Below, one piece after another: positions 50,508 to 60,127 of a DNA stretch of 64,000 bases; positions within the stretch are counted from its first letter, which is position 1, and each line of letters starts with the position of its first letter. Below the pieces are notes generated by a model. It did no database searches, was not told where the DNA came from, and saw nothing but the letters and a program-made list of their open reading frames with translations. Source of the stretch: UBA822 sp965249775 (GTDB taxonomy: Bacteria > Gemmatimonadota > Gemmatimonadetes > Longimicrobiales > Gaopeijiaceae); the NCBI GenBank assembly GCA_965249775.1, contig OZ252253.1:4154001-4218000 (forward strand), given 5' to 3'. Made by a program: the position numbers and the translations under genes.

Positions 50508-53165
50508 TCATCGACCCGGTCCCAGCAGGACCGCGTTGATGAAAAGCAGTTGCGTCGCCTCGGCATAGGCCCGGTAGTTGGGATCCTCGGCGAACGCGAT
50601 GAGTTGACCCCGGCCGACCGATTGGTGGATCAGGTAGGCCTTGTTGGCGAGTTGGGGCTCGGCTTCGTCCCAAACGATGCCGCCGAGGACCAAGCCTTCC
50701 TCCTCACCGTAACGGCCGACATTTCTTCCCTCGTCCAGCCTGATTGGGCTGAAGATGCGGGTCCCCTGAACCACCGCACCGATCTCGCCGTCAGTGCCCG
50801 ACGAGAGCCAGTGCTCCGTATCGAGGATCACCTTGAGGATGGCGCCCGGCGTGTCCTGCGGGGCCTCGTCCTCGGGGGCGATCGCTTCGAGGAAATCGAT
50901 GGGTTGATCGGGCGTGTCGTCACCGGGCGAATCATTGCCGGTTGGATCGTCGCCTGCAGGCCGGCCGCCCCGCCGTTCGGAAGTGGTGTTGAGCAAGCCC
51001 ACGCTTTCCCGGGCCGCCCACTGCGACGAGGAGGCCATCGTGATCAGCGTGCCTCCGTCCCGCATCCAAGCCTGGAGACGCTCCACCATGCCGGATCCAA
51101 CCACCGATCCGAAGTTTCCGCTCGGGAACACGACAACGTCGTACTCCGACAGAATCACCTGGCCGAGGCTGGAGCCGCGAACGATTGATGTGCGCTGTCC
51201 GTAGCGACGCTCGAGTACGTATCGGGCCCATCCCACCGAATAGGCGGAGCCCGGCTCATCGTAGAGGAGGAGCACCCGGGGTTCGCGAAGCGCCCTCGTC
51301 CGGTTGCTTCCGAGCGAGATCCCCTCCCTGACGTACGAGTCGTCGATGGGAATGACCTCGGCTCCATGTCGGCCGGCGATGGCCCCGAGTCGCTGGGCGA
51401 GATCCGGGTCGTTCTCCGAGGTTCTTATGATCGCGGTGCCGATCCCGTACTCCCGGCCACCTAATGTGAACGCCCCGCCGGCGGCCCTGACACGAATACC
51501 CTCGCGAAGGGCTTCGGCCGTGGCGGCAGCGGCGTCGATTCCCCAGGGTAGGAGGTAGCCTACGACGGCCGGGGACAGAGCAGCAGCCCGCCGCGAGTCC
51601 GAAGCGACAGAGGCCGCCTCGTACAATCCATCCGTGGTCAGTAGCTGCCCCGCCGCACCGGTCTCATCGTCGCTCGGAATGACCTCGACGTCCCAGAGAG
51701 CGGACAAGCTCCACGCGGTCACGTCGTAAATCTCGTCCGGCTGGCGGAGCGCCCGCCTTTCGTTCTGCCGGCGCACGAAGGCCGAATCCATTGGCGTGTC
51801 CGCGTCGAGAAGGTTTCGGACCATCCGGTACGCCGGCTGGGCCGCGGGAACGATGAAGGCACTCTCGGCCGAAAGCGTCCGATTCTCCACACGCACGGGA
51901 CCGGATGCGTATCGCACCTCGATTCCGTTCAGCACCAGGTGCCGGGCCAAGCGTAAGGCCATGCCCGGATCGTGTTCGGACGTCAGTATGTATTCCGCGG
52001 GGCCGTTGCGCCCGAGTGTTATGGCGTCCCGGCGGAACGCCAGATAGTCCCGGAGGATCCGCTCACGGTTGAGCGCGGCGGTTGCGGCCGTCTGAATCGC
52101 GGCCGTGAAGTGGTGCAGCACGCCGTCACGGTAGGTGAGGAGGTCCCCATCATCCCTCTTCAGCACAAGCGCCCGGGCCGATGCCTGTTCGTACGTCATC
52201 GCCAGGGCGCCATGGACCATGGGCCACATGTCCATGTACCCCGGATAGAACGCGTCGTAGGTGTCACGGTTGAAGTAGGCGAACCCGCGTCGGTCGAATG
52301 TCGAGGCGTTGGCCGCGCCGAACACGTCCATGAGCGCCAGCTGCTCTGATGTGAGCCATGGATTGGCGGGGGGCGCGGTCGGCGGGAAGAAGTAGGTCGA
52401 ATTTCCCCCCATCTCGTGCAGATCGACGACCACGTGGGGCGCGAACTCGCGGAAAACGACCAGCTTCCCTCGGGTCTCGGGCTGGCTCTGGACGAACCCG
52501 TCCCTGTTCAAATCGAACAGATAGTGGTTGCCGCGGCCGCCCGGCCAAGGCTCGTCGTGTTCGGCGGACCAGGAGGCCTGGTCGGGCCAACGAGCCTGCG
52601 CCGACGTGTTCTGCATCACGTAGCGAGCGCGCCCGTCGGGGTTTTGCGCCGGATCGATCAGTACGAGGGACTCGGCGAGAATCCGATCGACTGTGGCGTC
52701 GCCTCGCGCCGCCAAGAGGTGGTACGCCTCGGCCATCGCCGCCCCGCTGGAGCTGATCTCGCTGCCATGGATTCCGTGGACGAGGACCGTAACCACCGGA
52801 AGCTCGGCAAGTAGGCGGTCGGCGTCTGCCTGGTCGAGTCCTCGCGGGTCCGCGAGTCGTTGAAGTCCGGCCCGCACCCCGTCGAGATTCGAGAGACGCC
52901 CCGCCGACCCAATGACGATCATGTAGAGCGGTCGGCCCTCCCACGTCTCGCCGTAACGGATCAATTCAGCCCGCTCGGGCGCCGCCTCCGCCAGCGCCTC
53001 CATGTATCGGACGATCTGGTCGGGAGGCGTGATCTCCTCCCCAAAGTCGTGGCCGGCAACCTGCTCGAGTGTCGGGATGGATGGATCGTATCGAGTGCCT
53101 GGTGACAGCTCCTGGGTGGGCTCAGGCACCTGGAGCAGTGAGGCAAGGAGTAGCGGAGTCAGCAT
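50508..53165 (-). CDS. M14 family zinc carboxypeptidase with C-terminal GATase-like domain
   Basis: 885 residues. The short N-terminus MLTPLLLASLLQVPEP is a signal peptide. The M14 zinc motif HGSE (His133, Glu136) and third ligand in VVVDLHEMGGNSTYFF are present, with the substrate-binding DLNRDGFVQSQ. The last 350 residues include a class-I glutamine-amidotransferase-like fold (EPRVLLLYDEPGSAYSVGWA and YDVVVFPSGNFGSVVG). This two-part peptidase is typical of Gemmatimonadota-like genomes. It probably degrades exported peptides. A gamma-glutamyltransferase is encoded 37 bases upstream on the same strand. Confidence 0.9.
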   Translation of the reverse strand: MLTPLLLASLLQVPEPTQELSPGTRYDPSIPTLEQVAGHDFGEEITPPDQIVRYMEALAEAAPERAELIRYGETWEGRPLYMIVIGSAGRLSNLDGVRAGLQRLADPRGLDQADADRLLAELPVVTVLVHGIHGSEISSSGAAMAEAYHLLAARGDATVDRILAESLVLIDPAQNPDGRARYVMQNTSAQARWPDQASWSAEHDEPWPGGRGNHYLFDLNRDGFVQSQPETRGKLVVFREFAPHVVVDLHEMGGNSTYFFPPTAPPANPWLTSEQLALMDVFGAANASTFDRRGFAYFNRDTYDAFYPGYMDMWPMVHGALAMTYEQASARALVLKRDDGDLLTYRDGVLHHFTAAIQTAATAALNRERILRDYLAFRRDAITLGRNGPAEYILTSEHDPGMALRLARHLVLNGIEVRYASGPVRVENRTLSAESAFIVPAAQPAYRMVRNLLDADTPMDSAFVRRQNERRALRQPDEIYDVTAWSLSALWDVEVIPSDDETGAAGQLLTTDGLYEAASVASDSRRAAALSPAVVGYLLPWGIDAAAATAEALREGIRVRAAGGAFTLGGREYGIGTAIIRTSENDPDLAQRLGAIAGRHGAEVIPIDDSYVREGISLGSNRTRALREPRVLLLYDEPGSAYSVGWARYVLERRYGQRTSIVRGSSLGQVILSEYDVVVFPSGNFGSVVGSGMVERLQAWMRDGGTLITMASSSQWAARESVGLLNTTSERRGGRPAGDDPTGNDSPGDDTPDQPIDFLEAIAPEDEAPQDTPGAILKVILDTEHWLSSGTDGEIGAVVQGTRIFSPIRLDEGRNVGRYGEEEGLVLGGIVWDEAEPQLANKAYLIHQSVGRGQLIAFAEDPNYRAYAEATQLLFINAVLLGPGR

Positions 53166-53202
53166 TTAGAATCCCGTTGCGCGAGCATTGCTTCCAGAAA
53201 CG

Positions 53203-54954
53203 TCAGTACGCCATCCCGTAGGCTTCGCGCCGCGGATCCGCCGCCGCGGTGAGCGTCCCCGACGGCTCGACCCGAATCATTTGGGCCCCGCCGAAGGTCG
53301 CCGTCCATCCGTGGATCACGCGCGGCTCGTGGCCTCGCCTACTCAGATCCGAGAGCACATCCGCGGGAATCCGATCCTCGAAGTCCACGCGGAGGCTGTT
53401 GTAACTACGAAAACGAGGAGCCTCGATCGCCGCCTGGGGCGTCATCCCGAACAGGAAGACATTGTTCACGATCTGGATCAACGACTGTACCTGGCTGTCT
53501 CCACCTGGCGTGCCTAGCGTGAAGGCCAAGCTGCCATCCGGGTTCAGTGCCATCAGCGGAGTGAGCGTGTGGTACGGTCTCTTGCCGGGCGAAACCACGT
53601 TGGGATGCTTCGGATCGAGGGTGAACAACGCTCCGCGATTCTGGAGAACGACGCCGGTTTCGGGCTCGAGCAATCCCGAGCCGAAGGAGGCGAACAGGCT
53701 CTGGATCCAACTCACGGCGTTGCCCCACTGGTCGACCGCCGTGATGTACACCGTGTCCCCCGAGTCGTCTGAGTCCCCCTGCTGGGGGTCCGGGGAAACA
53801 GGGCCATCGATTCCCGGTGCTACGTTCTCCGCCGCGTTCGCCCCGAACTTGGTGGCACGTTCCCGGAGGTAATCCCCGTCGAGCAATTCTCCTATTGGGA
53901 TGTCGGCGAGCTCGGGGTCGGCGACCCATCGGTCTCGATCCGCGAAAGCGAGCTTCTTGAGCTCGATCAATGTGTGCAGATAGTCGGCCGAGTTGTGTCC
54001 CATGGCTGCGAGATCATGCTCCGCAGCCATCTCCATGAGGGAGAGCTGGGCCATCCCTTGCGTGTTCGGCGGCAGCACGAGGATGCGGTGACCCAGGTAG
54101 GCGCCCTCGAGCGGGTCGGTCCAGGTGGTCTCGTGAGCCTCGAAGTCTGCGGCGCGGAGGTAACCACCCTCCCGCTCCAGGAACGCGGAAATTGCTTCGG
54201 CAGGCCGGCCCCGGTAGAACCCGTCCTTGCCCTCCTTCGCGATCTGCTCGAGGGTCTCGGCGAGGGCCGGATTCTTCAGAAGCGATCCGACAGGAGGCGG
54301 GGAGCCGCCCGGTAGATAGAGGCCGAGTGCAGGCTCGTTCAGACTCCGTGAGGCCCCGGCGATGTCGCTCGCGAGGCGGCTGGATACGGGGAATCCATCG
54401 CGCGCATAGGCAATCGCCGGGGCCAGTGCCTCGGCGAGCGAAATGGTGCCGAATCGCGCGAGTGCGTCGTCCCACGCCGCCACCGCGCCGGGGAGACTGA
54501 CCGAAAGTGGGCCGGAGCCCGGGATTCGCCCGGCCTGCTCGAAAAAGGCAGGCGTGGCGAGGGCACCCGCACGGCCGCTCCCGTTCATTCCTACCACCTC
54601 ACCGGTGGCCCCGTCCAAGAAGATGCCAAACGCGTCACCGCCCACGCCGTTCATGTGGGGTCGCACGACGGCCACTACCCCCGCCATGGTCACCACCGCG
54701 TCCAAGGCGTTGCCGCCATTCCTGAGGACGGCGTGTCCCGCCGCCGTAGCGAGCGGGTGATCGGAGCTCACGGCCCCATTCACACCGCGCACGTCGGGGC
54801 GGTTCGTAGCCGGAAACTCCACGCTTGCAGCACCGTCGGTGGCACCAGCAGCCGGGCCCGCCTGCGCCGTAGCATGACCAAAGGCTGCGAGCGCAAAGGC
54901 GAAAGCGAGGGCGACTCGGGCGGGGAGGTTATCCGGACGGTAGCGACTCTGCAT
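53203..54954 (-). CDS. ggt: Gamma-glutamyltransferase
   Basis: 583 residues with a signal peptide (VALAFAFALAAFGHATAQA). The heavy-chain start AVSSDHPLATAAGHAVLRNG and NGVGGDAFGIF are typical. The catalytic Thr401 is in SGDTVYITAVDQWGNAVS, where the proenzyme cuts itself. The light chain has GFGSGLL-type and NRGALFTLDPKHPN motifs and GGDSQVQSLIQIVNN. It transfers or hydrolyses gamma-glutamyl groups of glutathione in the periplasm. It is upstream of the M14 peptidase in the same operon, which suggests joint peptide use. Confidence 0.93.
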   Translation of the reverse strand: MQSRYRPDNLPARVALAFAFALAAFGHATAQAGPAAGATDGAASVEFPATNRPDVRGVNGAVSSDHPLATAAGHAVLRNGGNALDAVVTMAGVVAVVRPHMNGVGGDAFGIFLDGATGEVVGMNGSGRAGALATPAFFEQAGRIPGSGPLSVSLPGAVAAWDDALARFGTISLAEALAPAIAYARDGFPVSSRLASDIAGASRSLNEPALGLYLPGGSPPPVGSLLKNPALAETLEQIAKEGKDGFYRGRPAEAISAFLEREGGYLRAADFEAHETTWTDPLEGAYLGHRILVLPPNTQGMAQLSLMEMAAEHDLAAMGHNSADYLHTLIELKKLAFADRDRWVADPELADIPIGELLDGDYLRERATKFGANAAENVAPGIDGPVSPDPQQGDSDDSGDTVYITAVDQWGNAVSWIQSLFASFGSGLLEPETGVVLQNRGALFTLDPKHPNVVSPGKRPYHTLTPLMALNPDGSLAFTLGTPGGDSQVQSLIQIVNNVFLFGMTPQAAIEAPRFRSYNSLRVDFEDRIPADVLSDLSRRGHEPRVIHGWTATFGGAQMIRVEPSGTLTAAADPRREAYGMAY

Positions 54955-55169
54955 CGGTTGTCATCTCCTGGTGTCCATCGCGATTGCCGCGCGACTCGTC
55001 GTCATGCCCTGCAGGTTAGGGGCCGATCTCGCCTTGAGCCAGAGCCTCACGGGCGGAGGTGCCGTACCGAGCGAGCGGCGCCATTGGGTCCAGCACGCCC
55101 CGACCACTGGTATGCGGTGGCGATCCTTCGTAGAGTGGCTCCTCTGTCAACGTCTACCGGAGGACCCCG

Positions 55170-56072
55170 ATGAAGCTGCTGACCCCGGCGCTCATCGCAA
55201 GCGCAATGGGCCTTTTCGCCTTCAACGGTCTCAGCGCCCAGCGCTCACCCCTGTCGCGCGCCCAGACGCAGCCGGTGAACATGGGCGCCGCCATCAACGC
55301 CGCCGGACGGGATGCGGAGCCGACCTTCAGCACGGACCGCCGAACGATGTACTTCAACTGCGCGGACCGCACGCCGAATGGTGGGAACGACATCTGCACG
55401 TCGACGCTCGTCGACGGTGAGTGGACCCGAGCCGAGGTCGTCCCCGCCCCGATCAGTACGGAGTACTTCGAGGTCGAACCCCTCCTGTCTCCGGACGGAA
55501 ACCAACTCTACATCATGAGCAATCGACCGGGGGGTATGGGCAACTTCGACATCTGGGTGAGTGACAAGGTGGATGGCGAGTGGACAGAGCCGAGGAACCT
55601 CGGCGCACCGATCAACTCTGCTTATGCCGACCACTGCCTCTACTTCACCGGCCCGGATTGGAGTGTGGCCTACTGGACATCGACACGGCCTGGCGGTTAC
55701 GGCGGGAACGACATCTGGAGGTCCGAGAGGGTGGATGGCATCTGGCAGGAGGCCGTCAACCTCGGCCCCCAGGTCAATTCGGCCGCCAGCGAGCACCATT
55801 CCTTACCGTCGGCCGATGGCCGTTCGTTGTACATCACCTCGACCCGTGATGAGGGGTACGGTGCCGAGGACATCTACGTGACGGTCCGCGACGATCGCGG
55901 CGTATGGGGGCCGCTTGTTAACCTGGGGCCACTCGTGAACACGGAGGAGAACGACCGCTGCCCGGCGTTTTCCCCCGACTTCCAGATCTTCTACTTCGAT
56001 TCCGAGCGGGATGGCGGTTTCGGCGACAAGGATCTTTGGTGGATCTACGCGGAAAATCTCAGGTCGGGGTAG
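55170..56072 (+). CDS. PD40/TolB-like beta-propeller secreted protein
   Basis: 300 residues, with GGAGGA before the ATG and a signal peptide (LIASAMGLFAFNGLSAQ). It carries five PD40 (WD40-like) repeats: EPTFSTDRRTMYFNCADRTP, EPLLSPDGNQLYIMSNRPGG, then three more of the same form ending AFSPDFQIFYFDSERDGGFG. Such proteins are periplasmic or outer-membrane associated and often bind peptidoglycan or other proteins. No OmpA domain is attached. It is followed by the folate gene on the same strand. Confidence 0.88.
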   Translation: MKLLTPALIASAMGLFAFNGLSAQRSPLSRAQTQPVNMGAAINAAGRDAEPTFSTDRRTMYFNCADRTPNGGNDICTSTLVDGEWTRAEVVPAPISTEYFEVEPLLSPDGNQLYIMSNRPGGMGNFDIWVSDKVDGEWTEPRNLGAPINSAYADHCLYFTGPDWSVAYWTSTRPGGYGGNDIWRSERVDGIWQEAVNLGPQVNSAASEHHSLPSADGRSLYITSTRDEGYGAEDIYVTVRDDRGVWGPLVNLGPLVNTEENDRCPAFSPDFQIFYFDSERDGGFGDKDLWWIYAENLRSG

Positions 56073-56110
56073 CCCGTCCTAGGCGGCAGCGGCACCAGCG
56101 TGACTGAGCC

Positions 56111-57484
56111 ATGGTGATCCTCGGCCTCGGCAGCAACATGGGAAACCGCGCGATCCATCTGAAGAGGGCCATCTCACGCCTGTCTCGGGGGTCCGGAGCG
56201 GTTCTTCACACCACGAGATTGAGCCGGATTTACGAGTCACCTGCGCTGACGCCCCCGGGGGCCCCGACCGCGTGGGATCTCCCCTATCTGAACTGTGCCA
56301 TCGGGGGAGAGACGACCTTGGAGCCCGGCGCCTTACTGCGGCATGTCAAGGAGATCGAGCGATCCCTGGGGCGCCAAGACGATGAGCGGTGGGCCCCGAG
56401 GGTGATCGACATAGACATCCTGTGGTGGAACGGACGGGAGGTGCGATCGGAGGATCTGACCATCCCGCATCCCGAGATTCTCAAGCGCCCGTTCGTGCTC
56501 GAGCCTCTGCGTGACCTGATTCCCCAGGCGATCCTCGAAGGCGAGACCGTGGAGGCGCACGCTAGTCGGGCGGCCGCCGGAGCGGGAACCACCCCAGCCG
56601 TCCCCGCACAGGAAGCCGACTTCGAGGTGAGGTACCCCACGCTCATGGGAATCCTCAACGTCACTCCCGACAGCTTCAGTGACGGTGGGCGATTCATGAA
56701 ATCGGGGGATGCGCTCGGGCACGCGCGGCGGCTCGTGGAGGAGGGCGCCGGAATCATCGACGTGGGGGCCGAATCCACGCGCCCCGATGGCGCCACCGTC
56801 GATCCGGAAACCGAGTGGGCTCGGATCGGGCCTGTCCTGCGCGGCCTGCGTGAGATCCAGGAAGAGCCTCCACCGCCTGAAGGTCGAGAGCCTTTCCTGA
56901 TCAGCCTGGACTCCCGCAATCCTTCGACCGTCAGATCGGCCCTGGAGATCGGCGTGGATATCCTGAACGACGTGACCGGATTCAGCCGGCCCGAGATGTT
57001 GGAGATCGCCGAGGGTACGGACCTCCCACTGGTGTTCATGCACAGCCTCTCGATCCCGGTCGTAAAGGGGGAGTCCATCCCGGGCGATCGAGACCCGGTG
57101 GAGTTTTTGATCACCTGGGCCCAGGAGAGGCTGGCGGAGTTCGATCGCAGAGGCATCGCACGGCATCGCCTCAGGTTCGACCCTGGGATCGGCTTCGGAA
57201 AGACGGTTCACCAGAATTGGCAAATCCTGGAGCATTTGGAGCGCTTTCACGACCTCGAGATCCCGTTGCTCGTCGGTCACAGCCGGAAGTCTTTTCTCGA
57301 GTCTGTCACGGACAAGCCGAGCGCCGCACGCGACGCGGAAACACTCGATGTCAGCCGCGGCCTCTTAGGGAAGGGCGTCGAAGTCCTCCGCGTACACGAC
57401 GTGAAGGGACACGCGGCGCTCTTACGGAAGCACCACTCCGATGGGCCCACCCAACCGGTTGCCCGCGCCTCGGCCGAATTCTGA
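56111..57484 (+). CDS. folKP: Bifunctional FolK-FolP (HPPK-dihydropteroate synthase fusion)
   Basis: 457 residues. Residues 1-160 are HPPK: LGLGSNMGNR, and the signature RWAPRVIDIDIL. Residues about 175-445 are dihydropteroate synthase: MGILNVTPDSFSDGG, GAESTRPDGA, and SLDSRNPSTVRSALEIGVDI. The first half pyrophosphorylates 6-hydroxymethyl-dihydropterin and the second joins it to p-aminobenzoate, two successive steps of folate synthesis. The fusion is usual in eukaryotic folate enzymes and rarer in bacteria. The linker is rich in Ala and Gly. No other folate gene is adjacent. Confidence 0.93.
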   Translation: MVILGLGSNMGNRAIHLKRAISRLSRGSGAVLHTTRLSRIYESPALTPPGAPTAWDLPYLNCAIGGETTLEPGALLRHVKEIERSLGRQDDERWAPRVIDIDILWWNGREVRSEDLTIPHPEILKRPFVLEPLRDLIPQAILEGETVEAHASRAAAGAGTTPAVPAQEADFEVRYPTLMGILNVTPDSFSDGGRFMKSGDALGHARRLVEEGAGIIDVGAESTRPDGATVDPETEWARIGPVLRGLREIQEEPPPPEGREPFLISLDSRNPSTVRSALEIGVDILNDVTGFSRPEMLEIAEGTDLPLVFMHSLSIPVVKGESIPGDRDPVEFLITWAQERLAEFDRRGIARHRLRFDPGIGFGKTVHQNWQILEHLERFHDLEIPLLVGHSRKSFLESVTDKPSAARDAETLDVSRGLLGKGVEVLRVHDVKGHAALLRKHHSDGPTQPVARASAEF

Positions 57485-57499
57485 CCATAGGAAGTCCTG

Positions 57500-57525
57500 G
57501 ACCATAGTCATTGACCATAGTCATC
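57500..57525. repeat. 13-base tandem duplication after folKP
   Basis: GACCATAGTCATT is followed by GACCATAGTCATC. A further partial unit, TGACCATAG, overlaps the folKP stop codon at 57482. Confidence 0.55.
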
Positions 57526-57578
57526 TGTTTGATCAGACATTCCATAGGCAAGAGAAAGGAAACGAGATAGGAAACTCA

Positions 57579-59135
57579 ATGAATGAGATATTGACCGGCC
57601 TGGGTATCGAGGCGTCCAACCTCGGAGGGTTCTGCGGGGACTGGATGGGATCCGGCCCCGAGCTCGAGGTCGCGACTCCTATCGACGGATCGCAGCTGGC
57701 CACGGTGCTGCAGGTCACCGAAGAGGAGTACGACACGATCGTCGCGCGCGCGCATCAGGCCTTCTTGCAGTGGCGGACCGTGCCGGCTCCTCGCCGCGGG
57801 GAATTGGTCCGTCAGATCGGGGACCGACTGCGCAAAGTCAAGGACGAGTTGGGCGCGCTCGTCACGCTCGAAATGGGGAAGATCAGAGCCGAGGGCGAGG
57901 GCGAAGTCCAGGAGATGATCGACATTTGCGACTTCGCCACGGGTCTATCTCGTCAGTTGTACGGGCTCACGATCGCATCCGAACGGCAAGACCACCGCAT
58001 GATGGAGCAGTGGAACCCGTTGGGGGTCGTCGGCGTGATCACGGCGTTCAACTTCCCCGTAGCCGTTTGGAGCTGGAATGCGGCACTCGCTTGTGTGTGC
58101 GGAGATTCCGTGCTGTGGAAGCCGGCCAGCCAGACGCCGCTGACGGCCATCGCGGTCACTAAGATCGCCCAGGCTGTCTGTGAGGAGAACGGGGTCGATC
58201 CGGCCATCTTCTCGCTCGTCGTGGGAAAGGGCTCGACGGTCGGGGACCGGCTCCTGCACGATCGCCGGATTCCGCTCGTGTCGGCGACCGGAAGCTGCGC
58301 CGTGGGATACCGGGTCGGGGAGGTTGTGGGCAAGCGGCTCGGGCGCACGATTCTGGAGCTGGGTGGAAACAACGCCATCATCGTCACGGCACACGCGGAT
58401 CTCGATCTGGCGCTCCCGGCGATTCTCTTCGGTTCGGTGGGAACGGCGGGACAGCGGTGCACGAGCACTCGCCGCATCATCGTTCATGAGTCCGTCCGGG
58501 AAGAGCTCGTGGAGCGACTGACTCGCGCCTATGAGGGTGTTCCCATTGGAAATCCACTGGAACCCGAAACTCTGATGGGGCCCCTCGTGAACTCTGGGGC
58601 AGTCGAAGACCTAGGGACCGCGATTGAACGGGTGCAGAAAGAGGGCGGGGAAGTCTTGTATGGAGGCGAATCACTGGAGGAATCCGAGCTCCCGGGCGGG
58701 CACTATGTAAAGCCCTGCATCGCCTCGGCGAAAAACAGCTTCGCGATCGTCCAGGAAGAGACGTTCGCTCCGATCCTCTACATCATTGGATACGGTGACG
58801 CCGATTCGTCTCGGGAGGAATCGGTAGACGAGCTCGCCGAGGCGATGCAACTCCACAACGATGTACCCCAAGGTCTCTCCTCGGCGATTTTCACGGAGCA
58901 CATGCGAGAGGCGGAATACTTTCTGTCGCACCGCGGGAGCGACTGCGGGATCGCGAACGTGAACATCGGGACCAGCGGTGCCGAAATCGGCGGCGCTTTC
59001 GGAGGGGAAAAGGAGACGGGTGGGGGGAGGGAGTCGGGCTCGGACGCCTGGAAGGCTTACATGCGGCGCCAGACCAACACGGTCAATTGGAGCACGGAGC
59101 TGCCGTTGGCCCAGGGAATCGAGTTCGGCTCGTAG
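57579..59135 (+). CDS. ALDH7-type aldehyde dehydrogenase (alpha-aminoadipic semialdehyde type)
   Basis: 518 residues from MNEILTGLG at 57579; the frame is open upstream into folKP but that part lacks sense. Landmarks are NPLGVVGVITAFNFPVAVWS, the catalytic Glu in LELGGNNAIIV and catalytic Cys in GTAGQRCTSTRR. The C-terminus, NVNIGTSGAEIGGAFGGEKE and GGGRESGSDAWKAYMRRQTN, is typical of the ALDH7/antiquitin and AmaB group. These oxidise alpha-aminoadipic semialdehyde in lysine breakdown. Other semialdehydes are possible substrates. Confidence 0.93.
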   Translation: MNEILTGLGIEASNLGGFCGDWMGSGPELEVATPIDGSQLATVLQVTEEEYDTIVARAHQAFLQWRTVPAPRRGELVRQIGDRLRKVKDELGALVTLEMGKIRAEGEGEVQEMIDICDFATGLSRQLYGLTIASERQDHRMMEQWNPLGVVGVITAFNFPVAVWSWNAALACVCGDSVLWKPASQTPLTAIAVTKIAQAVCEENGVDPAIFSLVVGKGSTVGDRLLHDRRIPLVSATGSCAVGYRVGEVVGKRLGRTILELGGNNAIIVTAHADLDLALPAILFGSVGTAGQRCTSTRRIIVHESVREELVERLTRAYEGVPIGNPLEPETLMGPLVNSGAVEDLGTAIERVQKEGGEVLYGGESLEESELPGGHYVKPCIASAKNSFAIVQEETFAPILYIIGYGDADSSREESVDELAEAMQLHNDVPQGLSSAIFTEHMREAEYFLSHRGSDCGIANVNIGTSGAEIGGAFGGEKETGGGRESGSDAWKAYMRRQTNTVNWSTELPLAQGIEFGS

Positions 59136-59335
59136 CGTGCCCGGCAAGGACACTCGACGTTCCCAGCCGGGACGCTCGTTGCGTTCCGGGGAGAGACGCT
59201 TGTAGCGTTCTCAAGAGGGACAAATGAATCCTGGCGGGCCACCCTGCGTATAGAAGGAGTAGGGTGGAATGTGGTTGTCGAGGAGGAGTCGGCGTTGGGG
59301 ACTGCAGCGCCCGACTCAGTTGAGGAGGTGAGTAC

Positions 59336-59560
59336 GTGGCAAGCTGTAGCGGTAAGACCAAGAAAGGAACTCCGTGCAAGCGCAAGCCGCTGGAGGGCTC
59401 AGACTACTGCGCGCTTCACATCATGCAGGATCCCGATGCCCCGTCCGGCAGCGAAGCCATCGAAGATCTCGAGGGCCGGTTGAGTGAGCGGGCGAAGACC
59501 CTCCTAGGGATGGGCATCGTGGCCGGTATCATACTGTCGGCTCTGATCCGCGGGCGTTAG
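59336..59560 (+). CDS. Small zinc-finger-like (DUF5763-type) membrane protein
   Basis: 74 residues from a GTG with GAGGAGGTGAG upstream. The N-terminus has CSGKTKKGTPCKRKPLEG followed by YCALH, a C-x10-C plus C-H pattern like the DUF5763 zinc-binding domain. A short acidic linker and one transmembrane helix (TLLGMGIVAGIILSALIRG) follow. Function unknown. The metal-binding end would face the cytoplasm. Confidence 0.7.
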   Translation: MASCSGKTKKGTPCKRKPLEGSDYCALHIMQDPDAPSGSEAIEDLEGRLSERAKTLLGMGIVAGIILSALIRGR

Positions 59561-59632
59561 AGACTTCCTTGCCGTCGGGGTTGCTTTCCTTGCCGTCGGG
59601 TACGAGGGCGCCCTTTTTCTAGCTCGTGGGTG

Positions 59633-59721
59633 GAAGAGGAGTTCACCGTCCCGCTCCGGCCGACGCTCCGCTCTACGGCTTCGCCGCAGACCGTCCTACG
59701 CGGGACGGTGAACCCCTCTTC
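59633..59721 (+). repeat. Hairpin A with conserved 45-nt loop
   Basis: Stem arms at 59633-59654 and 59700-59721 pair over 22 bases with one mismatch. The loop (59655-59699) is the reverse complement of the loop of hairpin B with three differences. It lies downstream of the small zinc-finger-like gene. Confidence 0.75.
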
Positions 59722-60036
59722 ATATCAGCATGTCGAAAGGCGCCAACCGGACCGCTGCAAGGGGCGTTGAGGGCTTTACGAAAAGGTCATTCCCAGCTTC
59801 TCGCCAACGCCCGGTCAGCTTGGCGAGGGCAGCTACGCGTGCCTCACCTCCCTGCAAAAGCACCCCGTCTGCGTGGGGGCAGCCGTGTTCGGGTCTACCT
59901 AGGGGTGCGGAGTGGAGTGGTGGTCCTCCGCACAGGCAGTCTTCCGGCGAAGCCGAGCAAAGGCGTTGGCCCACCTACCTGCCAAAGCCCCCCAAGCCCG
60001 GGCGGGCGGTGTTCGGCTCCAAGGAACACGGTTGAG

Positions 60037-60127
60037 GGAGAGGGATCGATGCTCCTCCGGAGGACGGTCTGCGGCGAAGCCGTAGAGCGAAGCGTCGGCC
60101 GCAGGAGGACCGTCGATCCCTCTCCCG
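60037..60127 (-). repeat. Hairpin B with the same loop and an unrelated stem
   Basis: Arms GGGAGAGGGATCGA (60037-60050) and TCGATCCCTCTCCC (60114-60127) pair perfectly, and TCCTCC/GGAGGA extends the stem inward. The 45-base loop (60060-60104) repeats that of hairpin A, including CGGCGAAGCCG. The stem sequence differs from that of A. Confidence 0.75.
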
